A stretch of DNA of 64,000 nucleotides from Pseudomonas azotoformans (GCF_001579805.1 NZ_CP014546.1:1860001-1924000); one strand, 5' to 3'. Positions 43,905 through 54,875 are shown, counted from the first letter of the stretch. The notes: generated by a model not told the origin, from the letters alone. Numbers and translations are program-made.

Positions 43905-44043
43905 GAGCCCGGGGCTGTTTGCCTGTGGCCTGCGTCACCGGCCCCCCGACTCTGCCGTCAAGCTGTAACGGCAAGGCCTGACTCTACTGTTAATCGCTGC
44001 CACGACCTGTCAGCACACCGAATCCTCTGATCGAGATACACAA

Positions 44044-45864
44044 GTGATCGAAAATCTACGTAACATCGCCATCATTGCTCACGTTGACCATGGTAAAACC
44101 ACCCTGGTAGACAAACTCCTGCGTCAATCCGGCACCCTGGAGCGCAACGAGCTCAACGACGAGCGCGTGATGGACTCCAACGACCAGGAAAAAGAGCGCG
44201 GTATTACCATCCTGGCTAAAAACACCGCTATCAACTGGAACGGCTACCACATCAACATCGTGGACACCCCGGGCCACGCCGACTTCGGCGGCGAAGTAGA
44301 ACGCGTAATGTCGATGGTTGACTCCGTTCTGCTGCTGGTTGACGCTCAAGACGGCCCTATGCCGCAAACCCGTTTCGTGACCAAGAAGGCTTTCGAAGCC
44401 GGCCTGCGTCCGATCGTGTGCATCAACAAGGTTGACCGTCCAGGCGCGCGTCCGGACTGGGTTCTGGACCAGATCTTCGACCTGTTCGACAACCTGGGTG
44501 CCACCGAAGAACAGCTGGACTTCAAAGTCGTCTACGCCTCGGCCCTGAACGGTATTGCCGGTCTGGAACACACCGACATGGCTGAAGACATGACCCCGCT
44601 GTACCAGTCGATCGTCGACAACGTACCAGCGCCGAAAGTTGACCGTGACGGCCCGTTCCAGATGCAAATCTCGGCACTGGACTACAACAGCTTCCTGGGT
44701 GTTATCGGTGTTGGCCGTATCGCTCGTGGTAGCGTCAAGCCGAACACCCCGGTTGTCGCCATCGGCGCCGACGGCAAGAAGCGTAACGGTCGTATCCTGA
44801 AGCTGATGGGTCACCACGGCCTGCACCGTATCGACGTTGAAGAGGCTTTCGCCGGCGACATCGTATGCGTGAGCGGCATGGACTCCCTGTTCATCTCCGA
44901 CACCCTGTGCCAGCCGGACAACGTCGAGGCCATGAAGCCTCTGACCGTTGACGAGCCAACCGTTTCCATGACCTTCCAGGTAAACGACTCGCCATTCTGC
45001 GGTAAAGAAGGCAAGTTCGTGACCTCCCGTAACATCAAGGAGCGTCTGGACAAAGAGCTGCTGTACAACGTTGCTCTGCGCGTTGAAGAAGGCGACTCGG
45101 CTGACAAGTTCAAGGTTTCCGGCCGTGGTGAGCTGCACCTCTCGGTACTGATCGAAACCATGCGTCGCGAAGGCTTCGAAATGGGCGTTGGTCGTCCAGA
45201 AGTGATCATCCGTCAGGTTGACGGCGTGAAGCAGGAACCTTTCGAAAACGTCACCATCGACACCCCGGAAGAATCCCAGGGCAAGGTGATGGAAGAGATG
45301 GGCCTGCGTAAAGGCGACCTGACCAACATGGTGCCGGATGGCAAAGGCCGTGTGCGTCTGGAATACAACATCCCTGCGCGTGGTCTGATCGGTTTCCGTA
45401 ACCAGTTCCTGACCCTGACCAACGGTGCTGGCATCCTGACCTCGATCTTCGATCGCTACGACACCATGAAGTCCGGCGACATGTCCGGCCGTCAGAACGG
45501 TGTTCTGGTATCGGTAGAAACCGGCAAGGCGCTGACCTACTCCCTGGAAACCCTCCAGGCGCGTGGCAAGCTGTTCGTTGAACACGGTCAAGAGATCTAC
45601 AACGGTCAGATCGTTGGTCTGAACAGCCGTGACAACGACATGGGCGTCAACCCAACCAAAGGCAAGAAGCTCGACAACATGCGTGCTTCGGGCAAAGACG
45701 AAACCATCGCTCTGGTTCCACCTGTTCGCTTCACCCTGGAACAGGCCCTGGAATTCATCCAGGACGACGAGCTGTGCGAAGTCACGCCTAAGTCGATCCG
45801 CCTGCGTAAGAAGATCCTGGACGAAGGCGAGCGTACCCGCGCTGCCAAGAAAGCCAAGAACTGA
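44044..45864 (+). CDS. typA: Ribosome-associated GTPase TypA/BipA
   Basis: The 606-residue translational GTPase starts with GTG as [20 protein letters not shown], the known N-terminus. It has G1 [10 protein letters not shown]3 [16 protein letters not shown]4 [13 protein letters not shown]-like domains III and V, and a C-terminal part unique to BipA ([20 protein letters not shown]). It acts in 50S assembly and stress growth. Codon use looks highly expressed. Confidence 0.97.
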   Translation: MIENLRNIAIIAHVDHGKTTLVDKLLRQSGTLERNELNDERVMDSNDQEKERGITILAKNTAINWNGYHINIVDTPGHADFGGEVERVMSMVDSVLLLVDAQDGPMPQTRFVTKKAFEAGLRPIVCINKVDRPGARPDWVLDQIFDLFDNLGATEEQLDFKVVYASALNGIAGLEHTDMAEDMTPLYQSIVDNVPAPKVDRDGPFQMQISALDYNSFLGVIGVGRIARGSVKPNTPVVAIGADGKKRNGRILKLMGHHGLHRIDVEEAFAGDIVCVSGMDSLFISDTLCQPDNVEAMKPLTVDEPTVSMTFQVNDSPFCGKEGKFVTSRNIKERLDKELLYNVALRVEEGDSADKFKVSGRGELHLSVLIETMRREGFEMGVGRPEVIIRQVDGVKQEPFENVTIDTPEESQGKVMEEMGLRKGDLTNMVPDGKGRVRLEYNIPARGLIGFRNQFLTLTNGAGILTSIFDRYDTMKSGDMSGRQNGVLVSVETGKALTYSLETLQARGKLFVEHGQEIYNGQIVGLNSRDNDMGVNPTKGKKLDNMRASGKDETIALVPPVRFTLEQALEFIQDDELCEVTPKSIRLRKKILDEGERTRAAKKAKN

Positions 45865-45882
45865 GTTAACTCAGGCTGAATG

Positions 45883-45918
45883 AAAAACGCCCCCGGTCGA
45901 AAGGCCGGGGGCGTTTTT
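45883..45918. terminator. Terminator of typA
   Basis: ACGCCCCCGG and CCGGGGGCGT form a strong 10-bp stem around TCGAAAGG, with a T-run on the plus strand and A-run before it, so it can also act for the convergent ykgJ gene. Confidence 0.92.
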
Positions 45919-45961
45919 TTGTGCCTGCGATAGGGCCCTAAAGGGCACTACATAGCTTGGA

Positions 45962-46397
45962 TCAGAACTTGTCGAGGGTCTTGAACTTAGTCTCGCGCAC
46001 CACTTCCTTCGGCTTATACGCGCAATACCCCGGCCGCGGCCCGATTTTCGGGTGATTGCGGCAAGTATCCGGGCGCTTGTCATAAATAGTGCAGAAGCGC
46101 GTCTTACGATCCAGGAACAGGCAATCGTTGTTGCTCATGCGCTGCAGGGTAAAAATCTCGGATTTGGAATTGAAGCGCTCGACGATGCCTTCCTTTTGCA
46201 GCCGCTTGGCGATGTTCTTCGCAGGGTCGCCGAGTTCGAACTCATCGACCAGGCCCGATGCGGATCAGGTCCTTGACCTTCACTTCCACCGGCAGCGTGC
46301 AGCAGCTGGACACGCAACCACCGCACATGTGCGCGGAATATTTCTGCCACGTTTCGAGACGGTCGAGTTCCGCGGCGGCGATCAATTGAGGCTTCAT
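45962..46397 (-). pseudogene. YkgJ-type cysteine-cluster protein gene with +1 frameshift
   Basis: The first frame starts at 46397 (MKPQLIAAAELDRLETWQKY, MCGGCVSSCCTLPVEV, VKDLIRIG) and stops at 46242. The remainder (DEFELGDPAKNIAKRLQKEG, NNDCLFLDRKTRFCTIYDKR, PDTCRNHP, PGYCAYKP) continues in another frame to 45962. One extra base in CCC at 46254-46256 (plus strand) explains this; without it the frame reads IGLVDEFELGDP and gives 144 residues. The conserved cysteines fit the CxxCxxxCC zinc/iron-cluster family. The symbol ykgJ is used loosely for the family, so no gene symbol is assigned. Confidence 0.85.
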
Positions 46398-46637
46398 CAG
46401 GGTTCCAAAAGGTGGGGCTGTATCCGGGCGCGCGATCATACCGGGATTGGTGATTTTTTGAACAATATTTTGTGGGTTTCGGCCAGAAGGTGCGCGTTTG
46501 CCAAAAGCAGGCACGGCCAATGCATCAAAACCCTGCAAAGGTAAATGCGTTAAAAAAGTGCCGAACCAGAGCGTCTACCGTCTGTCAGACCGTCTAGGCT
46601 CTAGCAACTCCTTCTATCTCGCCCGAGGTCGCAATTG

Positions 46638-49088
46638 ATGTCTCAGGAACCACTTGCACGAGAAGCAGAGGTAGCCGCATTTCGCGATGCCGTCTTGACC
46701 AAACTCACCTACGCGGTGGGCAAGGACCCGGATCACGCCTTCGACCACGACTGGTTTGAAGCCATTGCCCTGGCCGCACGCGACCAGATGGTCGATCACT
46801 GGATGGACCACACCCGACGCATCTACCGCAAAGGCCAGAAGCGGGTTTACTACCTTTCCCTGGAATTCCTCATCGGCCGCTTGCTCTATGACAGCCTGAG
46901 CAACCTCGGCGTGCTGGAGATTGCGCGCGAAGCGCTATCGGAGCTGGGCGTCGACCTGGAGCGCATCCGCCTGCTGGAGCCCGATGCCGCGCTCGGCAAC
47001 GGTGGCCTGGGCCGCCTGGCGGCGTGCTTCATGGAAAGCATGTCGACCCTGGGTGTGGCCGGCCACGGTTATGGCATCCGCTATGAACACGGCCTGTTCC
47101 GCCAGGCGATTGTCGATGGTTGGCAACAGGAGCAGACCGAACACTGGCTGGACTTCGGCAACCCCTGGGAATTCGAACGCCCTGAAGTGGTGTACCCGAT
47201 CGGCTTTGGTGGCAGCGTCGAAACCCTGGATGACGGCACCGGCAAAATGGTTCAGCGGTGGACCCCCAATGAAACCGTGCGCGCCATTGCCTATGACACG
47301 CCGGTGGTCGGCTGGCGCGGCGCCAGCGTCAACACCCTGCGCCTGTGGCGTGCCCGTGCGGTGGAAGACCTGCACCTGGAGCGCTTCAACGCCGGTGACC
47401 ACCTGGGCGCCGTCGCCGAAGTAGCGCGTGCCGAAAGCATCTCCCGAGTGCTTTACCCGGCCGATAGCACCGAAGCGGGGCAGGAACTGCGCCTGCGCCA
47501 GGAATATTTCTTCGTCGCCGCCTCCCTGCAAGACCTGCTGCGCCGCCATAAGAACATGCACGGCTCGGTGCTGAGCCTGGGCGAACACGCCGCGATCCAG
47601 CTCAACGACACCCACCCGTCCATCGCCGTGGCCGAGTTGATGCGTCAGTTGGTGGACCTGCACGACATTCCATGGGAAGCCGCGTGGGATGTCACTGTCG
47701 AAACCCTTTCCTACACCAACCACACCTTGTTGCCTGAGGCATTGGAAACCTGGCCTGTAGGCTTGATGGAGCGCATGCTGCCCCGGCACATGCAGATCAT
47801 CTACCTGATCAACGCCCAGCACATCGATTCGCTGCGCGCCAAAGGCATCCATGACTTTGACGTGCTGCGCGCGGTGTCCCTGATCGAAGAAGACAACGGT
47901 CGTCGCGTGCGCATGGGCAACCTGGCGTTCCTCGGCTCCCACAGCGTCAACGGCGTGTCCGGCCTGCATACTCAATTGATGCGCAGCACCGTGTTCTCCG
48001 AGCTGCACAAGTTGTACCCGGAGCGCATCAACAACAAAACCAACGGCATTACCTTCCGCCGCTGGCTGTATCAGGCCAACCCCAAGCTCACGTCCATGCT
48101 GGTGGAAGCGCTCGGCCCGGACATTCTCGACAAGCCCGAAGAACGGCTGGTGGAGCTTGAGCCATTTGCCGAAAAACAGACGTTCCGCAAGGCCTTTGCC
48201 GAGCAGCGTCTGCACAGTAAGCGGGCGCTGGCGGACATCATTCATGAGCGCCTGGGCATTGCGGTCAACCCGGCGGCGATGTTCGACGTGCAGGTCAAGC
48301 GGATCCACGAATACAAGCGTCAACTGCTCAACCTGCTGCACACCGTGGCGTTGTACCAGGCGATCCGCGCCGAACCGGGCACCGACTGGGTGCCGAGGGT
48401 GAAGATCTTCTCCGGCAAGGCGGCGGCCAGTTATCACCAGGCCAAATTGATCATCAAGCTGACCAACGACATCGCCCGTACGGTCAACAACGACCCGACC
48501 GTGCGCGGTTTGCTCAAGGTGGTGTTCCTGCCCAACTACAACGTCAGCCTGGCGGAAAGCATCATCCCGGCGGCGGACTTGTCGGAGCAGATTTCCACTG
48601 CCGGCTTCGAAGCGTCGGGCACCAGCAACATGAAATTCGGCCTCAACGGCGCGCTGACCATCGGCACCATGGACGGCGCCAATGTGGAAATGCATGAGCG
48701 TGTGGGCGCCGAGCACATGTTTATCTTCGGCCTCAGTGCGCAGCAGGTTGAAGCCCGTAAACACGCGGGTGAGTTCAACGCAGGTCCTGATATCGCGGCG
48801 TCTCACCGCTTGAACGACGTGCTGCAAGCGATCCGGGGCGGGGTGTTCTCGCCGGATGATCCGGGCCGCTATGTAGGGTTGATCGATGGGCTGATCGACT
48901 ACGACCGCTTCCTGGTGTGTGCCGACTTCGATTCGTACTGGGACGCCCAGGCGCGGGTCGAGGCGCATTGGCATGATTCCAAGGCCTGGTGGCGTTCGGC
49001 GGTGCTGAATACGGCGCGTATGGGCTGGTTCAGTTCGGATCGTACGATCAGGGAGTACGCCACGGAGATCTGGAAAGCCCTCGACTGA
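46638..49088 (+). CDS. glgP: Glycogen/starch phosphorylase GlgP
   Basis: The 816-residue PLP enzyme releases glucose 1-phosphate from glycogen. It has EPDAALGNGGLGRLAACFMES, IQLNDTHPSIAVAELMR, VQVKRIHEYKRQLLN, and EASGTSNMKFGLNGALTIGT leading into the PLP-lysine region MDGANVEM. The ATG at 46638 is preferred to TTG at 46635. It is not next to other glg genes. Length is typical for Pseudomonas GlgP. Confidence 0.96.
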   Translation: MSQEPLAREAEVAAFRDAVLTKLTYAVGKDPDHAFDHDWFEAIALAARDQMVDHWMDHTRRIYRKGQKRVYYLSLEFLIGRLLYDSLSNLGVLEIAREALSELGVDLERIRLLEPDAALGNGGLGRLAACFMESMSTLGVAGHGYGIRYEHGLFRQAIVDGWQQEQTEHWLDFGNPWEFERPEVVYPIGFGGSVETLDDGTGKMVQRWTPNETVRAIAYDTPVVGWRGASVNTLRLWRARAVEDLHLERFNAGDHLGAVAEVARAESISRVLYPADSTEAGQELRLRQEYFFVAASLQDLLRRHKNMHGSVLSLGEHAAIQLNDTHPSIAVAELMRQLVDLHDIPWEAAWDVTVETLSYTNHTLLPEALETWPVGLMERMLPRHMQIIYLINAQHIDSLRAKGIHDFDVLRAVSLIEEDNGRRVRMGNLAFLGSHSVNGVSGLHTQLMRSTVFSELHKLYPERINNKTNGITFRRWLYQANPKLTSMLVEALGPDILDKPEERLVELEPFAEKQTFRKAFAEQRLHSKRALADIIHERLGIAVNPAAMFDVQVKRIHEYKRQLLNLLHTVALYQAIRAEPGTDWVPRVKIFSGKAAASYHQAKLIIKLTNDIARTVNNDPTVRGLLKVVFLPNYNVSLAESIIPAADLSEQISTAGFEASGTSNMKFGLNGALTIGTMDGANVEMHERVGAEHMFIFGLSAQQVEARKHAGEFNAGPDIAASHRLNDVLQAIRGGVFSPDDPGRYVGLIDGLIDYDRFLVCADFDSYWDAQARVEAHWHDSKAWWRSAVLNTARMGWFSSDRTIREYATEIWKALD

Positions 49089-49172
49089 GTTTTCCAGATC
49101 TGTGCCCCAAGGCCCAACCTCTGTTGGGCCTTGTCGATATACTAGGCCTCGGTTTGCTTAGGGATATCGACC

Positions 49173-52100
49173 ATGCAATGGATTTTCATGCTGATTGGCC
49201 TGGTGCTCGGCTGGACGCTCGACGAGTCGTTCAGTGATGCGGGCATGGGTGCGCTGCTGGGGTTGGGCATTGGCCAGGCGATACGCCTGGCGCAGCTGTC
49301 GGCCAAGGCGGACCAGCAGGCACGTCAGTTGGAAACCACGCAGAAATCGCTGATTGCGCTGGGCGAACGCCTGCGGCAGTTGGAAGTCCCAGCGCCTGCA
49401 AGCAGCATGAGGGTTGAACCCTCTGTTCCCGAATCGGCACCTGTCGCCAAGTCACCCGAATTGGTGTGGGAGCTGCCTGCCGAATTGGCACCCGTTGCTC
49501 TGGTCCCTGAGCAGAGCCAGCCGCTGTTGGATGACGTGTGGACGCCAGCGCCGACGGCTAAAGAACCCGCAACCCCTAGCGGCCCCAACCTGATCGAACG
49601 CGCCATCGAGGGGGCGCGCAATTGGCTGCTCGGCGGCAACACCGTGCTGCGCGTCGGCGTGGTGCTGTTATTCCTCGGCCTGGCTTTCCTGCTGCGTTAT
49701 GCCACTGAAGGCATGGTGGTGCCGATCGAGTTGCGTTACGCCGGTGTTGCCGCCGCTGCATTGGGCCTGCTGGGCCTGGGCTGGTGGCTGCGGCTGCGCA
49801 ACAGCAACTACGGCTTGATGCTGCAAGGCGCGGGGATTGCGGTGTTGTACCTCACGGTGTTTGCGGCGATGCGTCTGCATCCGCTGATCGATCCTGGCGC
49901 GGCAATGGGGTTGCTGGTCGCCGTCACGGTATTTTCAGCGATCCTGGCGATCACCCAGGATGCGCTCGGGCTGGCTTGTGCGGCAGCGTTGGGCGGTTTT
50001 GCGGCGCCGATCCTGGTATCGACTGGCGCCGGAAGCCATGTGGCGCTGTTCAGCTATTTTGCGTTGCTCAACGCCGGCATTCTCGCGATTGCCTGGTTCA
50101 AAGCCTGGCGCCTGCTGAACGTGATCGGTTTTGTGGGCACCTTCGGGATCGGTTTCGCCTGGGGCATGCGCTCCTATACGCCGGAGCTGTTGTGGAGCAC
50201 CGAGCCGTTCCTGATCCTGTTTTTTGCGATGTACCTGGCTATCGGCCTGTTGTACGCCCGGCGCACATTGCTGGAGGTGGGCGAGGGCGACAGCCTGGGT
50301 GCGCAATGGCGCAAGGGCGACTATGTCGACGGCACCTTGTTGTTCGGCCCGCCTCTGGTGGGTTTTGGCTTGCAGTTCGCGCTGGTGCAGCACCTTGAGT
50401 TTGCCGCTGCGTTCAGTGCGCTGGGCCTGGGCATCCTTTACATGGTCTTGGCCCGTGTACTCAGTGGCGGGCGCGCCGTGCTCCTGACGGAAACCTGTCT
50501 GGCCCTGGGCGTGATCTTCGCCAGCTTGGCCATTCCCTTGGGGCTCGATGCACGCTGGACGGCTGCGGCGTGGGCCGTCGAAGGCGCCGGCATCTTCTGG
50601 CTCGGTCTGCGCCAGCATCGCCCTGTGGCGCGCGCGTTCGCCTTGTTGCTGCAACTGGGTTCGCTGCTCGCCTTCCTCAGCGAGCTGCGCGATGGCCAGA
50701 ACACGTTGCTGCAGGGGCCTCCACTAGGGGCGTTGTTGCTGGGCGCGGCATTGTTGTTCAGCTTTTATCAACTACACAAAGCCGCGCCGGAACAGACCCG
50801 GCGTTGGGAGCGCATCGGCGCTCCGGCACTCGCCGTACTCGGCCTGGGTTGCGCCTACCTTCTGGCGCCGCTGTTGTTTTCGACCCAAGGCAGCATCGTC
50901 AGTTGGGCAGTTGCTGGCCTCGCGACCCTGTGGGCGGGTCAGCGAATCGGCTCGCCCGTGGTGGTGCGCTGTGGCATTGCTGTGCAAGTCCTTGCCGGCG
51001 CGCTGTTTGCGCTCGACCCGGTGAACAATGCCTGGACACCGATGATCATTGCCTTGGCGGCAATGCTCGGCGCCTGGCGCTTGTTCAGTGGCCGCTTGTC
51101 CGCAGGTCTTTTGGCCTGGGGCGTGGCGTGGTGGGCGCTGGCGGTGATCATTGAAGTGTGGCGCTTGGCGCCTGCACCTTTGCATGCTGCGCTGTTGCTG
51201 CTGGCGGCTGCGCTGAGCGGGGTGATCTGGACAACACTGGCGCTGCGTTTGCGCTGGGTGGCGTTGGGTATCGCCAGCACGTTGCTGATGCCTGCGGCGG
51301 GCCTGGTGTTATGGGGCGCGTGGACCGAGTATTACCACCCGGCCGCGCAGTTCGGCTGGCTGGCCTGGCTGGCGGTGTTCACGGTGCATTTCATCTCGCT
51401 GCGGCGTTTAGCAACGGTGGTGCCCGGCAAAGTGCTGAGCGCGGCTCACGTACTCGGCTGCTGGATGCTGATCGGCGTGCTGGCGCTGGAACTGCGTTAC
51501 GGCTTGCTGGTGCTGTCGAGCGAATACAACGCCTGGCGCTGGCTGGGCTGGGCGATCCTGCCAAGCCTGTACCTGGTGCTGGCCGCCGCGCCGCGCAGTT
51601 GGCCGTGGCCAGTTTGCGCGTACCCAAGGGAGTACCGCGTGCTCGCCGTATTGCCCCTGGCGGTGCTGATGCTCGGTTGGTTCTGGCTGGCAAATATCTT
51701 CAGTGACGGCACGGCCAAGCCGCTGCCCTATGTGCCGCTGCTCAACCCGCTGGACCTGGGCCTGCTGTTCGCATTGCTGGGCATTTACCTGTGGTTGCGC
51801 AGTGTGGCGCCGCAGCGCGGGCCGCGTGTCGAGTTGATCGCCCAGGGCGTGGCAGGCATTTCCCTGTTTGCCTTCTTTACCGCGCTGGTGATGCGCACCG
51901 CCCACCATTGGAGCGGCGTACCGTTTCATCTGGATGCGCTGCTGGAGTCCATGCTGGTGCAGGCGGGCCTGTCGATCATCTGGACCCTGATCGCCCTCGG
52001 CCTGATGATCGGCGGCCACCTGCGCCATCGTCGCGAAGTGTGGCTGATCGGCGCGGCACTGATTGCCGTGGTGGTGGCCAAGCTGTTTTTTGTCGAGCTG

Positions 52101-52223
52101 AGTAACCGTGGCGGCTTGGCGCGGATTGTGTCGTTTATCGGCGTGGGCGGTTTGTTGCTGGTGGTGGGCTACTTTGCGCCGCTGCCGCCCAAACGCGTTG
52201 AAACTGAGGGAGCGTCCTCTTGA
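49173..52223 (+). CDS. DUF2339 polytopic membrane protein
   Basis: The 1016-residue protein starts MQWIFMLIGLVLGWTLDESF, has a short coiled coil (residues about 35-65), a Pro/Ala-rich linker to about 145, and then more than 20 membrane spans. GNTVLRVGVVLLFLGLAFLLRYATEG is the DUF2339 signature. Function unknown; perhaps envelope or polysaccharide related. Its stop overlaps the DUF3999 start (TGATG), a pairing widespread in Pseudomonas, which suggests a common function. Confidence 0.88.
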   Translation: MQWIFMLIGLVLGWTLDESFSDAGMGALLGLGIGQAIRLAQLSAKADQQARQLETTQKSLIALGERLRQLEVPAPASSMRVEPSVPESAPVAKSPELVWELPAELAPVALVPEQSQPLLDDVWTPAPTAKEPATPSGPNLIERAIEGARNWLLGGNTVLRVGVVLLFLGLAFLLRYATEGMVVPIELRYAGVAAAALGLLGLGWWLRLRNSNYGLMLQGAGIAVLYLTVFAAMRLHPLIDPGAAMGLLVAVTVFSAILAITQDALGLACAAALGGFAAPILVSTGAGSHVALFSYFALLNAGILAIAWFKAWRLLNVIGFVGTFGIGFAWGMRSYTPELLWSTEPFLILFFAMYLAIGLLYARRTLLEVGEGDSLGAQWRKGDYVDGTLLFGPPLVGFGLQFALVQHLEFAAAFSALGLGILYMVLARVLSGGRAVLLTETCLALGVIFASLAIPLGLDARWTAAAWAVEGAGIFWLGLRQHRPVARAFALLLQLGSLLAFLSELRDGQNTLLQGPPLGALLLGAALLFSFYQLHKAAPEQTRRWERIGAPALAVLGLGCAYLLAPLLFSTQGSIVSWAVAGLATLWAGQRIGSPVVVRCGIAVQVLAGALFALDPVNNAWTPMIIALAAMLGAWRLFSGRLSAGLLAWGVAWWALAVIIEVWRLAPAPLHAALLLLAAALSGVIWTTLALRLRWVALGIASTLLMPAAGLVLWGAWTEYYHPAAQFGWLAWLAVFTVHFISLRRLATVVPGKVLSAAHVLGCWMLIGVLALELRYGLLVLSSEYNAWRWLGWAILPSLYLVLAAAPRSWPWPVCAYPREYRVLAVLPLAVLMLGWFWLANIFSDGTAKPLPYVPLLNPLDLGLLFALLGIYLWLRSVAPQRGPRVELIAQGVAGISLFAFFTALVMRTAHHWSGVPFHLDALLESMLVQAGLSIIWTLIALGLMIGGHLRHRREVWLIGAALIAVVVAKLFFVELSNRGGLARIVSFIGVGGLLLVVGYFAPLPPKRVETEGASS

Positions 52224-53579
52224 TGGGCAAGCTGAGTCTGAGTGGGTTGACGGTGTGGATGCTGTGCTCGGCGGCGTTTGCTCAAGAACGTCCGGCTGAT
52301 TTCGCCACCCAGGTGCCGCTGGCCGTGAGCGGCACGGGTCCCTGGTATCGCCTGGAGCTGCCATTGGCGGTTCAACTAAGTGCACGTCACGCCGATCTTA
52401 GCGATGTGCGGGTATTCAACGCTGCCGGTGAACCCCAGGCCTATGCGTTGTCGCGTCAGTCCGCGCAACGCTACGAGACTCGCAACGTCACCGACGTGAA
52501 GTGGTTCCCGCTATACGCTGCCGATACCGAGCAAGCCTTGCCCGACGTGGTGATGAAGGCCACCACCACAGGCACCTTGGTGGAAATCACGCCATCCTCT
52601 GCGCCCAAACCCGGCAAGCAAGTGCTGCGCGGCTGGGTGTTGGATGCCAGTGCAATCAAGGCGCCTTTGCAGCAATTGAGCCTGGACTGGAGCCATGACC
52701 AGGAGGGCTTCCAGCGTTTCAGCATTGAAGCCAGTGATGACTTGCAGCACTGGCAAGCCTGGGGCGATGGGCAAGTGGCGCGTTTGTCATTTGCCGACGA
52801 ACGGGTCGAGCAGCATGACGTGAGCCTGCCGGGGCAATCGGCGCGTTACTTGCGCCTGGTCTGGCAAGGCCAGGCGGCGCCATTGCTGACCTCTGCCCAG
52901 TTGGTGAGTGCCACCCGCAGCCACTTGGCCCTGCCATTGGTATGGTCGCAACCCTTGGCGGGCACGCGGCTCAAGGCCGGGGAGTACAGCTGGCAGTTGC
53001 CCACGGGGCTGACTCTTGAGCGGCTGCGCATCGAGTTGAAACAACCCAACACTTTGGCGCCCGTGACGCTGGCGGGGCGCAGGGACAGCCAGCAGGCCCT
53101 GGCAGCCCCTGAGCAATGGCGTGCTGTATCGCCTGACCCAGAATGGCCGGGACGTGGTGCAGGATGAATTGCAGCTGCCGGGCCAGACGGTTGCCGAGCT
53201 CAAGTTGACTGTCGATGAGCGCGGTGGCGGCCTGGGTGTCGAGGCGCCGGCGCTGCGTTTTGCGGTACGTGCCACGCAATTGGTGTTCCTGGCACGGGGC
53301 GAGCCGCCGTTCACCCTGGCGTTGGGCAATGCGTCGGCCAAGGCGGCGAACCTTCCGCTCTCGACCTTGATCCCCGACTACAGCGCCGAGCGTCTCAAGA
53401 CGTTGGGGCAGGCAACGGTCACCGGGGAAATCGCCACTGCGCCGCCCGCCGTCGCGCCCGCTGCCGATGCCGGAGCAGACTGGAAAAAACTCGGTCTTTG
53501 GGCCGTGTTGCTGCTCGGCGTGGCGGCACTGGGCGCCATGGCCTACAGTTTGCTGCGCAAGCCGCCGGTGGCACGTTAA
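52223..53579 (+). pseudogene. DUF3999 protein gene with +1 frameshift
   Basis: The first frame (from MGKLSLSGLTVWMLCSAAFA, a signal peptide) covers about 295 residues of a beta-sandwich-rich periplasmic protein and then runs out of the family sequence near 53099. The rest resumes in another frame as WQPLSNGVLYRLTQNG and continues to a C-terminal membrane span (WAVLLLGVAALGAMAYSLL). Removing one C from CCC at 53097-53099 restores one frame of 451 residues. The protein would be anchored by its C-terminal span with the bulk in the periplasm. It is coupled to the DUF2339 gene by a one-base overlap. Confidence 0.82.
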
Positions 53580-53688
53580 ATAAAGTCCATGAACTCTATT
53601 GGGTTTAAATCCTCTGATAGGAGGAAATACGCCCCGACTCGCGTTAAACTGCGCGGGTTTTCAAGCCCCCCCTTTTCCGGAGCCTTAC

Positions 53689-54699
53689 ATGTCCCGCGTT
53701 ACCTTGAGTCGCTATTTGATTGAGCAGACCCGCAGCAACAACACGCCTGCCGATCTGCGCTTCCTTATCGAAGTGGTGGCGCGTGCTTGCAAGGAAATCA
53801 GCCACGCCGTGTCCAAAGGCGCACTGGGTGGTGTCCTGGGCAGCATGGGCACCGAAAACGTGCAGGGCGAAGTGCAGAAGAAACTCGACGTGATCTCCAA
53901 CGAGATCCTGCTCGAAGCCAACGAATGGGGCGGTCACCTGGCCGGCATGGCGTCCGAAGAAATGGACAATGCCTACCAGATCCCCGGCAAATACCCGAAA
54001 GGCGCCTACCTGTTGGTGTTCGACCCACTGGACGGTTCGTCCAACATCGACATCAACGCACCAGTCGGCACTATCTTCTCGGTACTGCGTTGCCCGAACG
54101 AATACCTGAGCCAGAACGAGCCGCTGAACGAGAAAGCGTTCCTGCAGCCAGGCACCCAACAGGTTGCTGCCGGCTATGCTATCTACGGCCCACAGACCAT
54201 GCTGGTGCTGACCTTGGGCGACGGCGTTAAAGGCTTCACCCTGGACCGCGAGATGGGCAGCTTTGTACTGACCCACGAAGACATCTCCATTCCTGCTTCT
54301 ACTCAGGAATTTGCGATCAACATGTCCAACCAGCGTCACTGGGAAGAGCCTGTGACCCGCTACGTGGGCGAGCTGATGGCTGGCGAAGAAGGCCCGCTGA
54401 AGAAAAACTTCAACATGCGCTGGGTGGCCGCAATGGTTGCCGACGTGCACCGTATCCTGACCCGTGGTGGCCTGTTCATGTACCCACGCGACAGCCGCGA
54501 GCCGTCCAAGCCAGGCAAACTGCGCCTGATGTACGAAGCCAACCCGATGTCCTTCTTGGTTGAGCAAGCCGGCGGCGCGTCCACCGACGGCCACCAGCGC
54601 ATCCTCGACATCCAGCCTGAAGGCCTGCACCAGCGTGTGGCGGTGTTCCTGGGCTCGAAGGAAGAAGTTGAGCGTGTGACGGCGTATCACAAGAAGTAA
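53689..54699 (+). CDS. fbp: Fructose-1,6-bisphosphatase class 1
   Basis: The 336-residue gluconeogenic enzyme has the metal site [20 protein letters not shown] and the substrate loop [14 protein letters not shown] near the C-terminal third. GGTFMYPRD-like [27 protein letters not shown] is the conserved end. The ATG at 53689 with GGAG upstream gives the usual length; the upstream in-frame codons are rejected. Terminator follows. Confidence 0.97.
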   Translation: MSRVTLSRYLIEQTRSNNTPADLRFLIEVVARACKEISHAVSKGALGGVLGSMGTENVQGEVQKKLDVISNEILLEANEWGGHLAGMASEEMDNAYQIPGKYPKGAYLLVFDPLDGSSNIDINAPVGTIFSVLRCPNEYLSQNEPLNEKAFLQPGTQQVAAGYAIYGPQTMLVLTLGDGVKGFTLDREMGSFVLTHEDISIPASTQEFAINMSNQRHWEEPVTRYVGELMAGEEGPLKKNFNMRWVAAMVADVHRILTRGGLFMYPRDSREPSKPGKLRLMYEANPMSFLVEQAGGASTDGHQRILDIQPEGLHQRVAVFLGSKEEVERVTAYHKK

Positions 54700-54749
54700 G
54701 TTGATGCGATAAGTGGCCGGCATTGTTGTGAGCCGGTTCACCCCTGAAG

Positions 54750-54787
54750 AAGCCCCGAAACGTTTCAGCGTTTTCGGGGCTTTTTTG
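54750..54787 (+). terminator. Terminator of fbp
   Basis: AGCCCCGAAA and TTTTCGGGGCT form a 10-bp stem around about 10 bases, followed by TTTTTTGTTTT. It lies 50 bases after the fbp stop. Confidence 0.9.
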
Positions 54788-54875
54788 TTTTCGCTCATCG
54801 GGAACCAGACACCTCTTTTCCCTTCTAAGCTTCTGGCAGATACCCACGCTGCTTCGTCCCTCCAGGAGTTTTTCC

